From positions 62,001 through 126,000 of the forward strand of contig NZ_JAPDIA010000002.1 of assembly GCF_029525575.1 (NCBI RefSeq): a DNA stretch of 64,000 nucleotides. Direction: 5' to 3'. Of the stretch, positions 9,571 through 20,389 are shown piece after piece (position 1 is the stretch's first letter; every line of letters begins with the position of its first letter). A model generated the notes under the pieces. The model was not told the DNA's origin, made no database searches, and saw only the letters and a program-made list of their open reading frames with translations. A program made the translations under genes and the position numbers. The stretch is from Cohnella rhizosphaerae (GTDB taxonomy: Bacteria > Bacillota > Bacilli > Paenibacillales > Paenibacillaceae).

Positions 9571-11519
9571 ATGGGGGGAAGGGCGCAAAAATATAACGCT
9601 CGCATTCATGACGGCGGCGCTCGGATTGTCCGTGCTTGGCGGATGTACGAAAGGGAACGGAGAGGGCGAGGCATCGTCCTCCGCGCCGTCATCGTCTTCG
9701 CCGACGGCCGCGCAGCATACGGACGGCGGCGGAGAGGCGGCGAATCTGATCCCGACGGATCTCGCCGACAGCTCGGATCTGCCGGACTGGACCGGCAAGC
9801 AGCTTAAGCTGAAGGTTTGGTTCGATCAGGGCACGGGCGGTCTCTTGGCGGGGGCGCGCAAGTACAAGGACGATCTCGTGACCAACGAGATTGCCCGCGT
9901 AACCGGGGTGCGGATGGATCTGGACCGTTCCTTCGACAACGGCGGCAGCATGACGGGATCGGTCAAGATGGGCATGCTCGCGGCGACGAACGACTGGCCG
10001 GATCTTATCGTGAACGGGAACGAGCTCCAGTCGCTGGTCGAGAACGACAAGCTCTACGATCTGACCGAGCTGCTGCCCAAATACGCGCCGAATCTGATGA
10101 AAAAGATACCCCAGTCGCTGGATACGGTCTGGAACAAGCCGTACGTCAGCATGAACGGCAAGGTGTACGCGGTTCCGGCGAACATTTACGAGAACGCGCT
10201 GCCGCTGCTCAAGCCCGACCTTGACGCTAGCCTGTTCCCGACCACTCACTATATGGGTTACCTCTACGTCCGCGACGACATCTTGAAGAAGCTCTACCCG
10301 CAGGCGAAGACGGTGTCGGAGATCGAGGATCTGTATATGAAAAACGGGAAGTTCACGCGCGACGAGCTTCTGGACGTCCCGATCAACACGCAGGAGGACT
10401 TCTTCAAGTTTCTCTACGATATCCAGAAGCTCGGCATCAAGGAAGGCAATCAGGAGGTGTCGCCCTTCTTCACCTATTCCGGCCAGGACAACTGGAATCT
10501 GATGACCGTGCTCTACAGCGCCCTGCTCGGCGGCAGCAGCGCAAGCGGAGACAACTCCTACTTCACCTACTGGGACCAAAAGACCAAGCGGCTCGAATGG
10601 GGATTCAAGCAGCCGGAATTCAAGGAATTGACCAAAAAAGATGAACGGGCTGCTGCGCGACGGCGTGGCGTCCAAGGAGGCGATGGTCGATCCGTACAAC
10701 GTGTTCCAGCAGAAGCTGAACAACGGCCAGTATGCCGTTTCCTACGGCTATCTGATTCCCGACAACAGCGTGCTCGCCCAGGCCGGCAAGCCGTACCGCT
10801 ATCGCAAAGTATTTCTGGACATTCCCTTCAAGAACGACCGGTACGTGTTCCCGACGGCCTTTCCCGACTCGGGCTCGCGCATCGGCATCTTTAAGGATTC
10901 GGTCAAGGAAGAGGACCTGCCCCAGGTGCTGCGCTGGCTCGACTTCCTCGTCTCCGACGCCGGCGAGAAGCTGTGGTATTGGGGGCCGAAGAGCGCGGGA
11001 CTGTTCGAGGAGAAGGACGGCAAGCGCGTGTATAAAGACAAGGCGCTCGAGGATCAGATGGTGTACAGCAAGCCCGGTACGAAGGCGCAGGAATACGGTC
11101 TAAAGCTATGGGACGGCTCCAACGACGATCGCACGAAGAGCGACTTCATCAGCTTCACCGGCAAAGGGATCTATTACCCGCCCAATTGGTACGACAAGCA
11201 GCGGAGCAAGGAAGAGGCGCTGACTTACTTCGAGATGAGCCGCGCGGAGCGCGCGCCGACGACCGATACGCTCACGCCCAAGATCTACAGCTATCTGACG
11301 GCGGTGCCGGAAGCCGACAAGGCGTGGAAGGCGAGAAAGGCGCTGGAGGATTCGCTCACCAAGGTGCTCGTCGCCAGAAACGACGCCGAGTTCGACAAGC
11401 TGTTCGCCGATTTTCTCGCGACGGCGGAAAAGAACGGCTATACCGACGCGCTGAAGGATAAGATCGAAGCGGCATTTCGCGAGACGAACAAGGCGTACAT
11501 GCCGAACCTGGAAAAGTAA
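9571..11519 (+). CDS. Extracellular sugar-binding lipoprotein (ABC solute-binding protein; two frameshifts)
   Basis: About 648 aa. The correct start is the ATG at 9571, eight bases after AAGGAGG. In the raw sequence that ATG is out of frame because of the G6 run at 9573-9578; removing one G gives MGEGRKNITL and a signal peptide ending at the lipobox SVLGGC. A Ser-rich linker follows, then a large binding domain of the LplA type (KLKVWFDQGTGG, DWPDLIVNGNELQSL). A second +1 in A6 at 10634-10639 separates the C-terminal third (MNGLLRDGVASKEAMVDPY). It should capture the oligosaccharide at the membrane surface and hand it to the two upstream permeases. Confidence 0.9.
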
Positions 11520-11546
11520 AGCGTTAAAGACGTCGCAGCGACCGAT

Positions 11547-11588
11547 CGGGCGAGCGGGACCCCCCAAAGGCCGTCTCGCCCGGCATTT
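11547..11588 (+). terminator. Stem-loop, possible weak or processing terminator
   Basis: CGGGCGAG and CTCGCCCG pair around a 20-base loop and are followed by GCATTTTAAAAAA. The T-run is short, so it may attenuate rather than stop transcription between the lipoprotein and the secreted protein genes, or stabilise the transporter mRNA. Confidence 0.4.
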
Positions 11589-11608
11589 TAAAAAAAGAAA
11601 GGATGTGG

Positions 11609-12973
11609 ATGACGTTGAAGAAACGGTTGATGCAAGGGTCCGCGCTCCGCATGTGTCTGGCTTTTCTGCTCGTCAGTTCGATCGGATGGGCGGCTGCGCC
11701 GGGCGGGTTGCCGCGGGCCAGCGCGGCCTTCACGCCAAGCACGTGGACGGTCGATACGTACGGCGGCGCAGCCGGCAGCATCGCGGCGAGCGGAAGCAAG
11801 TACAATCTGCAGTCGACCGGCGCCAACGTGTGGGGCAACGCCGACTCGTTCACCTTCGTGTCGCAGGAGGAGGAGTCGCTGTACGACGAATGCAGCAGCG
11901 TAACGATCACGGGCACGATCTACTCGATCTCGGACTATGAAAACGTGAATGCGTCCGCGGGCCTGATGTTCCGCGACAGCGAGGAGGCGGGCGCCAAAAA
12001 CGTCATGCTCCGGGTGCTGCCGAATGGCGGAATCCGGTATACGTACCGGACCGCGGACGGCGGGACGACGGCCAATACGAGCGGACCTACGCTGACGTTT
12101 CCGATCGAGCTCAAGCTCGTGCGGCAGGGCAATATTTTCACCGCCTACTACAAGCAGAGCGGCGTCTGGAAGCTGCACAAATATGTCGAGGTCGATATGG
12201 GGACGAATGTCCGTGCGGGGATCGGGGCATTCTCGGTGACCTCGAATCCGATCACGGCGGAGTACGGCAACCTGGATATCGTCAATACGAGCAGCTATTC
12301 GCCGCCGGTGGACGGCTACGTGGATCCCGAGCCGACGGCATCCGGCCTGCTGCTGCGCGACCGGTTCGAGGACGGCTCGGCCACCAATACGCCCGCGGCC
12401 GTAAACAACCCGCTCTGGCGCGGCGTCCGCTATGCGTGCATCGTGGAAGACGGCGCAGGCAACCGCGCCTGGGTGAGGGACGGCAGCAACGGCTATGCGT
12501 ACGCGGGCAGCAATGCCTGGACGGACTACGAAGCGAGCCTGGACGTGAAGTTCGACGCGGCCAGCAGCGGGCTGAACATCGCGCAACTGCTCGTCCGTAG
12601 CAGACAGACCGCGGTCTACGGCAACTTCTGTTATGCGGCGGGCATCTCGGGCGGCAACAAGCTCGTGCTGGAGAAGCTGACCGCGGGCGAATCCACGACG
12701 CTGGGCTCGGTGGGTATCGCCAGCGTCCTGGACGGACAGTGGCGGACGATCAAGATCCGGGCGCTGGACAATACGCTGAACGTCTACCTGGACGGCGTGC
12801 TGAAGCTAAGTTATACCGACGATCTGCTGCCGAATCTGAGAGGCGGGATCGGCATCCGCACCGAGGAGAGTCTCGTGCAGCTCGACAATGTCATCGTGAC
12901 CAAGGTCGACGATCCGCTCGGCGGCGACTTCGATAATTGGGTCGGCGGGCGCTTCGACCGTCCGGCGCCGTGA
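11609..12973 (+). CDS. Secreted protein with two concanavalin/LamG-like domains
   Basis: About 454 aa. ATG 11609 is preferred over 11603 because GAAAGGA then sits at normal distance. A signal peptide (KKRLMQGSALRMCLAFLLVSSIGWAAAP...ASA) is followed by two similar beta-sandwich regions. The first is around FTFVSQEEESLYDECSSVTI to TAEYGNLDIVN, the second from LLLRDRFEDGSATN to VQLDNVIVTK. The repeated theme of exposed sugar-binding surface (GLMFRDSEEAGAKNVMLRV; IKIRALDNTLNVYLDG) resembles family 3-keto-disaccharide hydrolase/LamG folds. No catalytic residues can be assigned, so it is probably a glycan-binding or debranching accessory protein of this locus. Confidence 0.6.
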   Translation: MTLKKRLMQGSALRMCLAFLLVSSIGWAAAPGGLPRASAAFTPSTWTVDTYGGAAGSIAASGSKYNLQSTGANVWGNADSFTFVSQEEESLYDECSSVTITGTIYSISDYENVNASAGLMFRDSEEAGAKNVMLRVLPNGGIRYTYRTADGGTTANTSGPTLTFPIELKLVRQGNIFTAYYKQSGVWKLHKYVEVDMGTNVRAGIGAFSVTSNPITAEYGNLDIVNTSSYSPPVDGYVDPEPTASGLLLRDRFEDGSATNTPAAVNNPLWRGVRYACIVEDGAGNRAWVRDGSNGYAYAGSNAWTDYEASLDVKFDAASSGLNIAQLLVRSRQTAVYGNFCYAAGISGGNKLVLEKLTAGESTTLGSVGIASVLDGQWRTIKIRALDNTLNVYLDGVLKLSYTDDLLPNLRGGIGIRTEESLVQLDNVIVTKVDDPLGGDFDNWVGGRFDRPAP

Positions 12974-13014
12974 TTCGGTTCGTACGGAATCATTTTGAAT
13001 CGGGAGGCTTGTCC

Positions 13015-16000
13015 ATGTCCATGTCCATACGAAAACGTTGGAGCGTGACGCCGCGCAGGGCGGCGGTCGTTCTGCTGGCGCTGCTGCTTCTCTTGCCCGG
13101 CGTTCCGGGCGGCTTCAAGGCCTATGCGGACACGACGCGCGACGCGTTCGCGACGCAGCAGGCCGAAGGGTACGACGCGGCGAACGGCGTCCGCATCACG
13201 AACGACGTCATCAACGATCTGAGGGGCGGCAGCTGGGCCCGTTACGACGACGTCGATTTCGCTTCGGGCGCCAAGGACGTCGTCCTTAAGATCGGACTGC
13301 CGGACAACGCCGCGGGCTACAAAGTAGAGATCAGGCTGGACGCGCTCGACGGACAGCTGATCGGCACGTTGATCACGCAATCTACGGGCGGATACGGCAA
13401 GCCTGCCGAACAGGCGACGACAGTCCAGACCGTCGGCGGCGTTCACGACGTTTTCCTCGTGTTCGTCGGGGGCGTCGGCATCGGCAATCTCGACTGGTTC
13501 AAGTTCAACGGCAGCTACAGCGTCACGGACACGGCGCCGCCCGTAACGACGGGCGCGCTGACCGGCGAGTATACCGGCACCTATTACAAATCGGCGGTGA
13601 CGGCGACGCTGTCCGCGATCGATTATTACAGCGGCGTCGCCTCGACGGTCTACAGCCTGGACGGCGGGACGAATTGGCAGGCTTATTCAAGTCCGCTCAA
13701 ATTCAATCTGGAAGGCGTCTACGAGCTGCAATACAAGTCGATCGACAAGGCGGGCAACACGGAGACCGCGAAAAGCCTGTCGTTCACGCTCGACGAGCTG
13801 CCGCTGCCCAGTCTGTTTCAGGTGACGCAGACGGTGCTTCCCGGCGAAATCGCGATGCTGATCGGGGAAAACCTGGGTACGGTGACGAGCGTCGTATACG
13901 AGCGGCTGGCCGACGACAACGTCGATGCGGCGGAGCCCGCCTACGTCCGTCTGCCGCATCCCGACGCGCCCTTCAATGCCGATGACGATCCGCGCGCAGT
14001 GACGCCGGAATGGGAGGCGAACGCTGGCGAGACGCTCGACCTGCTCCAGCCCGGCCAGCAGTCGCTGAAGTTCAAGATTCCGGAAGACGCGGAGCCGGGC
14101 GTCTATGCCGTTCATCCGATCGTGGAGGGCAAGGAGACGCCTGTCATCTATCTTAATGCGCCGGATATCGTCTGGGCGCAGGGCGACCAGGGCGTCTCCG
14201 CGACGCCGGGCGGCTGGGTGCGGCTGAACGGACGCAATCTGTCCGTGACGGGCAAGACGCCGCAGATCGTGCTGGAAGCCGTATCGGGCGGCGCATTGAC
14301 GCGGTTGGCCGCGTCCAAGACGCTCGACGCCTATTCGGTGGAGGCGAACCTGCCGCCGTCGCTCGCCGAAGGCGACTACCGGGTTTATCTGCACAACGGC
14401 ACGGGCGGCGCGACCGCCTGGAGCAATTCGGCCCTGCTGCATGTCGAAGCCGCGCAGGCCTGGCCGCAGACCGTATACAACGTGAAGGATTACGGCGCGA
14501 CGGGCAACGGAACGACGAACGATACGGCCTCCGTCATGGACGCGCTGGCGGCAGCCGAAGCGGGAGGCGGCGGCATCGTCTACTTCCCGCGCGGCCGCTA
14601 TCACCTCACGCGAGAGCTTGCCGTTCCGACCCGCACCGTCATTCGCGGCGAATCGCAGCGCCTGACCCAGGTGTTCTGGTCTCCCTACGAGTGGGAGCTG
14701 AACGAGCTGCCGGCCGCGCTGCTGACGGGCACGCACGACTTTGCCGTCGAAGATATCTCCCTGCAGGCGACCCGCACCGGGAATATCATCGTGTCCGACG
14801 TCAGTACGCCGGCGGCAGGCAACGTCTTTATCCGCAGGGTGCGCATCAATGCGAATCCGTTCGCCGGGCACGTCACGCCCGACGTCGAGAAGCTGATCGC
14901 GGACGAGGTCCGCGCGCGGGGCACGATCGACGCGCTGCGCATCGGCGGCAAAAACGTGCAGATCGTGGACAGCTCGATATACAGTCCGAACCGCCCGCTG
15001 AACCTGGATAAGGCCGAAGGAGCGCTCGTCCGGGGCAACACCTTCTACAACGGCCTGTCGGGCTGGTATTCGCTAAGCGCGCCGGACGGATTGATCTTCG
15101 AGGACAACCGGATTATCGGAGCCGACATGACCTCGACGGGGGGCGGCGTGGATAAACCGACGAACCATAAGGCGCAAAATATTTATTTCGCGCGGAATTC
15201 GTTCAAGAACTCCGTCGGCTGGGACCGCGAGGCGATGACGAACGACGGCGGCAGCGGCGCTTACTACGGCAAGATCGGGACGATCGACGGCACGACCCTG
15301 ACGCTTCCGAACGGCGGCAGCGCCGCGTCATGGGTAGCGGGCGCCTGGAACGGCGGCGGAGGCGTGTTCATCCTGTCGGGCAAGGGAGCGGGCCAATTCC
15401 GCGCGATCGTCAGCCATACGAAGGATGTCGTGACGCTGGACAGTCCGTTCGAGTTCCAGCCGGACGCCACCTCGGTCATCTCCATTACCGCGATCCAGCG
15501 GGACGGCATCTATGTCGAGAATACGTTCGACAACACGGGCTATTTTCAGTTTTACGGCGGGGCGGTCAACATGGTATTCGACGGCAACCAGATGACGCAG
15601 GCCGGCGGCTTCAACGCCTGGGGGCGGTTTTTGTACAACGGCTATCAGCCCGACTGGTACATCGACGTCGTCGGCAATACGTTCGTGGACGGCAATTATT
15701 CGCACTTCTACGGCATCAACGACCGCTGGTCCGGCAGCACGACGCTGCGAATCACGGCGCAGGGCAACGATACGCTGCAGATCGGCACGACGGTCCGGCG
15801 CAATCAGCTGAAGGACGCCAGCACGATCTCGATCGCGGGCGGCACGCCGCTCAGCAGCATGCGCGATATCGTCGTCGGCGGCAATACGATCCAGGACGCG
15901 GACAAGGGCATCTCGGTCTTCGGAGGCGTCGAGGGCGTCGTGCTGGACGGCAACCAGTTCAGCGGGGTCGCGACGCCGCTTGCGATCACGCAGCAGCTGT

Positions 16001-16035
16001 TGGACGGCGGCAAGGTGCTCGTGCTGCCGGATTAA
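13015..16035 (+). CDS. Secreted multidomain right-handed beta-helix protein (pectate-lyase-3-like)
   Basis: About 1006 aa. The ATG at 13015 follows CGGGAGG; a signal peptide ends near GFKAYA-DTT. Domains in order: a CBM6/35-like carbohydrate-binding module (about 40-180), an Ig-like OmpL47-type repeat (APPVTTGALTGEYTGTYYKS, about 185-270), an IPT/TIG-like region (about 270-490), then a pectate-lyase-superfamily beta-helix beginning VYNVKDYGATGNGTTNDT and running to the C-terminus with many NxF/NxI turns. It probably binds and cuts or trims a plant polysaccharide outside the cell. Whether it is a lyase or hydrolase cannot be told. Confidence 0.75.
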   Translation: MSMSIRKRWSVTPRRAAVVLLALLLLLPGVPGGFKAYADTTRDAFATQQAEGYDAANGVRITNDVINDLRGGSWARYDDVDFASGAKDVVLKIGLPDNAAGYKVEIRLDALDGQLIGTLITQSTGGYGKPAEQATTVQTVGGVHDVFLVFVGGVGIGNLDWFKFNGSYSVTDTAPPVTTGALTGEYTGTYYKSAVTATLSAIDYYSGVASTVYSLDGGTNWQAYSSPLKFNLEGVYELQYKSIDKAGNTETAKSLSFTLDELPLPSLFQVTQTVLPGEIAMLIGENLGTVTSVVYERLADDNVDAAEPAYVRLPHPDAPFNADDDPRAVTPEWEANAGETLDLLQPGQQSLKFKIPEDAEPGVYAVHPIVEGKETPVIYLNAPDIVWAQGDQGVSATPGGWVRLNGRNLSVTGKTPQIVLEAVSGGALTRLAASKTLDAYSVEANLPPSLAEGDYRVYLHNGTGGATAWSNSALLHVEAAQAWPQTVYNVKDYGATGNGTTNDTASVMDALAAAEAGGGGIVYFPRGRYHLTRELAVPTRTVIRGESQRLTQVFWSPYEWELNELPAALLTGTHDFAVEDISLQATRTGNIIVSDVSTPAAGNVFIRRVRINANPFAGHVTPDVEKLIADEVRARGTIDALRIGGKNVQIVDSSIYSPNRPLNLDKAEGALVRGNTFYNGLSGWYSLSAPDGLIFEDNRIIGADMTSTGGGVDKPTNHKAQNIYFARNSFKNSVGWDREAMTNDGGSGAYYGKIGTIDGTTLTLPNGGSAASWVAGAWNGGGGVFILSGKGAGQFRAIVSHTKDVVTLDSPFEFQPDATSVISITAIQRDGIYVENTFDNTGYFQFYGGAVNMVFDGNQMTQAGGFNAWGRFLYNGYQPDWYIDVVGNTFVDGNYSHFYGINDRWSGSTTLRITAQGNDTLQIGTTVRRNQLKDASTISIAGGTPLSSMRDIVVGGNTIQDADKGISVFGGVEGVVLDGNQFSGVATPLAITQQLLDGGKVLVLPD

Positions 16036-16068
16036 CGCGGCCGGCGGTTTGGAGGGAACGCAGAACGG

Positions 16069-16102
16069 CGGCGCTTCGATCGATCGAAGCGCCGAGCTTT
16101 TT
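16069..16102 (+). terminator. Perfect palindrome with short T-run
   Basis: A perfect 26-base palindrome (two 13-base halves, starting CGGCGCTTCGATC) is followed by AGCTTTTT. It sits between the beta-helix gene and the GH2-like gene and may act as a partial terminator, so that secreted and cytoplasmic enzymes are made at different levels. Confidence 0.55.
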
Positions 16103-16123
16103 GAAAAGCGGGAGGACGGCATC

Positions 16124-19118
16124 ATGGTCATGAAGCTAACGGGCATCGGCGTCAATACGCGCGCCGGAGAAGATCCCGATTACAGAACGGTACGTTCGCT
16201 GGACGGCCGTTGGCGCCTGAAGCTGGACCCCGCCAATGCGGGATTGGCCGAAGGATGGGCGTCGCGGCCGCTGCGGGGGAGACTGGCATTGCGAGGTGCC
16301 GGGCTGCATTCAGAAGGTCAAGGAGCTGGGAGAGGAGGCGCTTTACCCGTCGGTCGTCGGCATGCCGAACGCCTATCTCGGGACGGCTTGGCTGGAGACG
16401 GACTTCGAGGTGCCCGAGCTGACGGACGGGCGGCAATTGTGGCTGAAATGCGGAGGCATCGCTCCCGCCGCCCATCTCTGGGTGAACGGCACGTATGTCG
16501 GCTACCACGCCTACGCGCCCGTCAGCGCAAAGTGGAATATAACCGGGATGGTGCGGTCCGGGCAGTCGGCCCGGGTCACCGCGGCCATCGTCGAGGAGGA
16601 TATCGGGCTGCTTGGCGGGCTTCGCTTCGGCGAAGTGTTCTGGTCCGGACTGTACCGATCGGTCGAGATCGAGACGGCTGGAGCGGTCCGCATCGAGGAG
16701 CTATGGCTTCGTCCGGACGCGGCGAACGGGCGGCTTGCGGTATCGGGCTGTATTTACAACGACAGCGCGGCGCCGGCCCTGCTGGCGCCGGCGGCAAGCG
16801 TGGCGGCGTGGCGAGAGGAGGAGACGGCTTCGGCGTCCGGGAACGCATGGACGGCATCGGGCGAAGCGGTCGAAGTCGGCCCGGGCGGGTCGGCGGCGTT
16901 TGCGCTGACCGTAGACATGCCGGATGCCGACCGGTGGAGCTGCGAAGCGCCGGCGCTCTATCTTGCTTCTGTGGCGCTGAACGACGGAACGCGACCGGTA
17001 GACGTTCGCAAAGAGCGCTTCGGCTTGCGCGACTTGAGCGCCGAGGGATCGGCGCTCAAGCTGAACGGCCGGCCCTTCCTCGCGCGCGGCACCGGCCAGG
17101 AATACTTCTCGCCGACGATCAGTCCGCTGACGGATCGCGCCATCATTCGGCAGCGCTGGACTTCGCTGCGCGAACACGGCTTCAACTTTTTCCGCTGCCA
17201 CACCTACACGCCAACCCCGGAAGAGCTGGAAATCGCCGACGAGCTCGGCATCCTGCTCGCGTCGGAGATCGGGCTCGTCTCGAACTTCGGCGGGACGTTT
17301 CCTTTTGCCGAAGCGGCGGACGTGCTGGCCGCGCACGTCGTGCAGACGCGCAATCATCCGTCGCTCGCCGTCTACTGTCTCGGCAACGAAGGCAGCCAGC
17401 TCATGGTGCACCGGCAGGAAGACCGCGAGCGGGCGGAGACCGGCTACAGAATCATCAAGCGGCATGCGCCGGACCACATCGGGATGATCGCCTTCGGCAT
17501 GCAGGGAGAGCTGCCCGATCTGCCGAACGACGCGGAGAGTCCGCATCTGTGGGGGCACGAATTCAGGCTCGCGTACGACGGTCTCAGCCGGATTCCGTGG
17601 CGGCTGCCTGGACCGTCTGGCGTCGGGGGAAGCCGGCGATCGTGCACGAATACGGCAAGTTCGGCGTTTGGCCCGATCCGCGGGAGGAGGCGCTCTACCC
17701 GCCGGACGGGTACGCCGCCTCGTTCGGGAAACGAGGCGGCGAGGCGCTGGCTGCCGCCGGCATGGCGGAGCTGGAGGATGCCGTCGTCCGGAGCTCCAGA
17801 GCGCTCAGCCGGCTTTGCACGCGCACGTCCATCGAGATGGCGAGGCGGCAGCCCGGCATGGACGGCTACGTCATGTGGACGTTTTTCCGCCACGGCAACC
17901 GCAATGCCGGACTCGCGGACGACATGGGCTTGCGAGGCGATGCAGACCCGGCGGTCTATCGCGAAGGCTGCAATGCGCCGCTGGCCGTGCTCATCGACCG
18001 GGATTACGAAGGGCGCACGCTGCGAGGCGGAGCTTGGATTTCGCTCGGTATCCATCTGTCTAATTATTCAGGTCGAGATGTCCGCTCCGCCGCGCTCGAA
18101 TGGCGCATGGCCGCCGGCGACGGGGCGGAGCTGCTGGCCGGTCGCCTCGAAGGGATCGGCTGCCCGGACGGCGCGAACGGTCCGGTAGGCGCGATCGAGG
18201 CGGCGCTGCCCGACGTCTTGAAGCCGGAAGAGCTGACGCTTTTCGTTCGGGTGCTGGAGACGGGAGAGGCGGGAGAGTCGGGAGAGTCGGGAGAGCGTGA
18301 GTTGGCCGCCAACTCCTGGCCGTTCTGGGCGTTCCCGTCGCGACGGGAGAAGCTGCGGGACTTGGTCGTCTGCGACTTCGCCGACCGGGCGTTCGGCCTG
18401 CATTTCCGCGCGCGCGTGCCCGGGGCCGTGCAGCTCGCGGATTACGACTCGATGCTGCGCGGCTGCCGTTCCTGGACGGGGCCGGACGCTGCGGCGTCGC
18501 TCGATCTCGTCCGTCCGTCGATCTATGTGACGGACCGGCTGGACGAGACGTGCCGCTTGTTTCTGGCGCGCGGCGTACCCGCGCTGCTGCTGGACGGCGG
18601 CTCGCTGCCGGCCGACTGGCTGCCGCCGATGCATCCGCCGGGCGCGACGGCTTTCCCGTATCATCGCCAATTCACGAGCTTCCGCGCGGGATGGGACCGG
18701 GGGGAACATCGCCACGCTCGTGCATGCGGATCCCGTTCTGGGCGATTTTCCGCACGACGGCTGGTGCGACGCGCATTTCTACGGCATGATTCAGGACGCC
18801 GATCCGCTGCGCGTCCAGGCGGTCGCCAAAGACGTCGGTGCGCCTTGCCGGACGCTCATCCGCTCCGTCCCCCGGCTGCAGACCGACGAATCGAATTCGG
18901 TCGTCCTGCAGGATCCGAACGCCCGGAACGTGCAGAAGAAGTGGGTCGTTCGCCATATCGCAACGGAGGAGCGCGCCTATCTGCTGCGGGCCGACGTGGA
19001 CGGAACGGCGCTCACCGTATGTTCGCTTCGGCTGTTCGACGACCCCGCGGGCGAATATTTGCTGACCCGGCTGCTGCGGCATGCCGGACGAACGATAGAG
19101 GAGGGATTCGGACAATGA
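16124..19118 (+). CDS. GH2-like glycoside hydrolase (three frameshifts)
   Basis: About 997 aa after correction. No signal peptide is seen, so it is probably cytoplasmic. The N-terminal jelly-roll and immunoglobulin-like domains (WASRPLRGDWHCEVPGC; LWVNGTYVGYHAY) precede a TIM barrel with RGTGQEYFSPT. The likely acid/base is Glu in YCLGNEGSQ (near residue 420) and the nucleophile Glu in VHEYGKFG (near 507), the pattern of GH2 beta-galactosidases and glucuronidases. Frame breaks: +1 in G5 at 16275-16279, a one-base loss around 17585-17625, and +1 in G6 at 18701-18706. A small in-frame repeat (GES three times) lies near 18270. ATG 16124 follows GGGAGG. It overlaps the fucosidase start by ATGA. 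Confidence 0.8.
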
Positions 19119-20389
19119 CGACGAATGCGAATGCGCTTCCGATACCGAGCCGGGCCCAGCTGCGCTGGCAGGACTGGGAGCTCGGGATGTTCTGCCACTT
19201 CGGCAACAATACGTTCACGGGCAACGAATGGGGAGACGGCACCGATTCCCCGGCGCATTTCAACCCGTCCGCGTTCGACGCCCGCCAGTGGACGGACGTG
19301 GCCGTGCGCGCGGGCTTCAAGTATTTGATCCTGACGGCGAAGCATCATGACGGCTTCTGTCTGTGGCCGACCCGGACGACGGATTACTCGGTCAAGTCGA
19401 GTCCCTGGCGGAATGGAGAAGGCGATGTCGTTCGGGAAGTTGCGGACGCCTGCCGGGAGGCGGGGATCGGCTTCGGTATTTATCTGTCGCCGTGGGACCG
19501 GCATGAACCCTGCTACGCCGACAAAGAGGCGTACGACGACTTTTATGCGGAGCAGCTCGAAGAGCTGCTGACGGGCTACGGTCCGCTGGTCGAGGTCTGG
19601 TTCGACGGCGCGGGCTCGGAAGGCCGCGCGTACGATTGGCGGCGCATCATCGGTCTGGTGGAGCGGCATCATCCGGAGGCCATGCGGTTCAACATGGGCG
19701 TGCCGACGATTCGGTGGGTCGGCAACGAGGACGGCGTCGCGCCTTACCCGTGCTGGAACGCGGCCTCCGAAGCGCGCACGAGCATGTTCACCAAGGATAT
19801 GCTCACCTGGCTGCCGGAGACGCCGCGCTGGGTGCCCGCCGAATGCGATGTGCCGATCCGCAAACGGTCCTGGTTCTGGCACGAGGGCGGCGAGCGCAAT
19901 CTGTATACCGACGACGAGCTGATCGACATCTACTATCGGTCGGTCGGTCACGGCTGCAATCTGCTCATGAACCTGGCGCCGGACGATCGCGGACGCATTC
20001 CGGAAGCGGACGCGCAGGCCGCCATCCGTCTGTTCGACGAGATGCGCAGGCGCTTCGGCCGGCCGTTGGCCGAATGGTCCGGAGGCGCCGGAGGTTACGA
20101 GACGCTGCTGGCATTCGACGGACCGCTTCGGTTCGATCACGCGATCGTCGCCGAGGATCTCTCGTACGGCGAACGTATTCGCTCGTACGTGCTGGAGGCG
20201 CTGACCGAAGACGGCGGGTGGGCGGAGCTGGCGCGCGGGAGCGCGATCGGGCACAAGAAGATCGACGAGTTCACGCCGGCGACGGCGATCGCCGTCAGGC
20301 TGCGCGTACTTGAGGCGGATGCGTTGCCGATGATTCGCAGTCTGGCCGTATATGGCGTTTTCCACGATAGAAAAGGGAGAATGGAATGA
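19115..20389 (+). CDS. Alpha-L-fucosidase (GH29)
   Basis: A 424-aa GH29 family enzyme. The N-terminal barrel has GMFCHFGNNTF, LILTAKHHDGFCLWPT (the highly conserved His-His-Asp-Gly signature) and VEVWFDGAG, whose Asp near residue 164 is the expected nucleophile. Later conserved pieces are NAASEARTSMF and GCNLLMNLAPDDRG. A small C-terminal beta domain follows. There is no signal peptide, so it acts inside the cell on imported fucosylated oligosaccharides. Translation is coupled to the upstream GH2-like enzyme by an ATGA overlap, and the following remnant gene is coupled in the same way. It belongs to the shorter GH29 members with subfamily-B-like features, but linkage preference is not predictable. 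Confidence 0.92.
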   Translation: MTTNANALPIPSRAQLRWQDWELGMFCHFGNNTFTGNEWGDGTDSPAHFNPSAFDARQWTDVAVRAGFKYLILTAKHHDGFCLWPTRTTDYSVKSSPWRNGEGDVVREVADACREAGIGFGIYLSPWDRHEPCYADKEAYDDFYAEQLEELLTGYGPLVEVWFDGAGSEGRAYDWRRIIGLVERHHPEAMRFNMGVPTIRWVGNEDGVAPYPCWNAASEARTSMFTKDMLTWLPETPRWVPAECDVPIRKRSWFWHEGGERNLYTDDELIDIYYRSVGHGCNLLMNLAPDDRGRIPEADAQAAIRLFDEMRRRFGRPLAEWSGGAGGYETLLAFDGPLRFDHAIVAEDLSYGERIRSYVLEALTEDGGWAELARGSAIGHKKIDEFTPATAIAVRLRVLEADALPMIRSLAVYGVFHDRKGRME

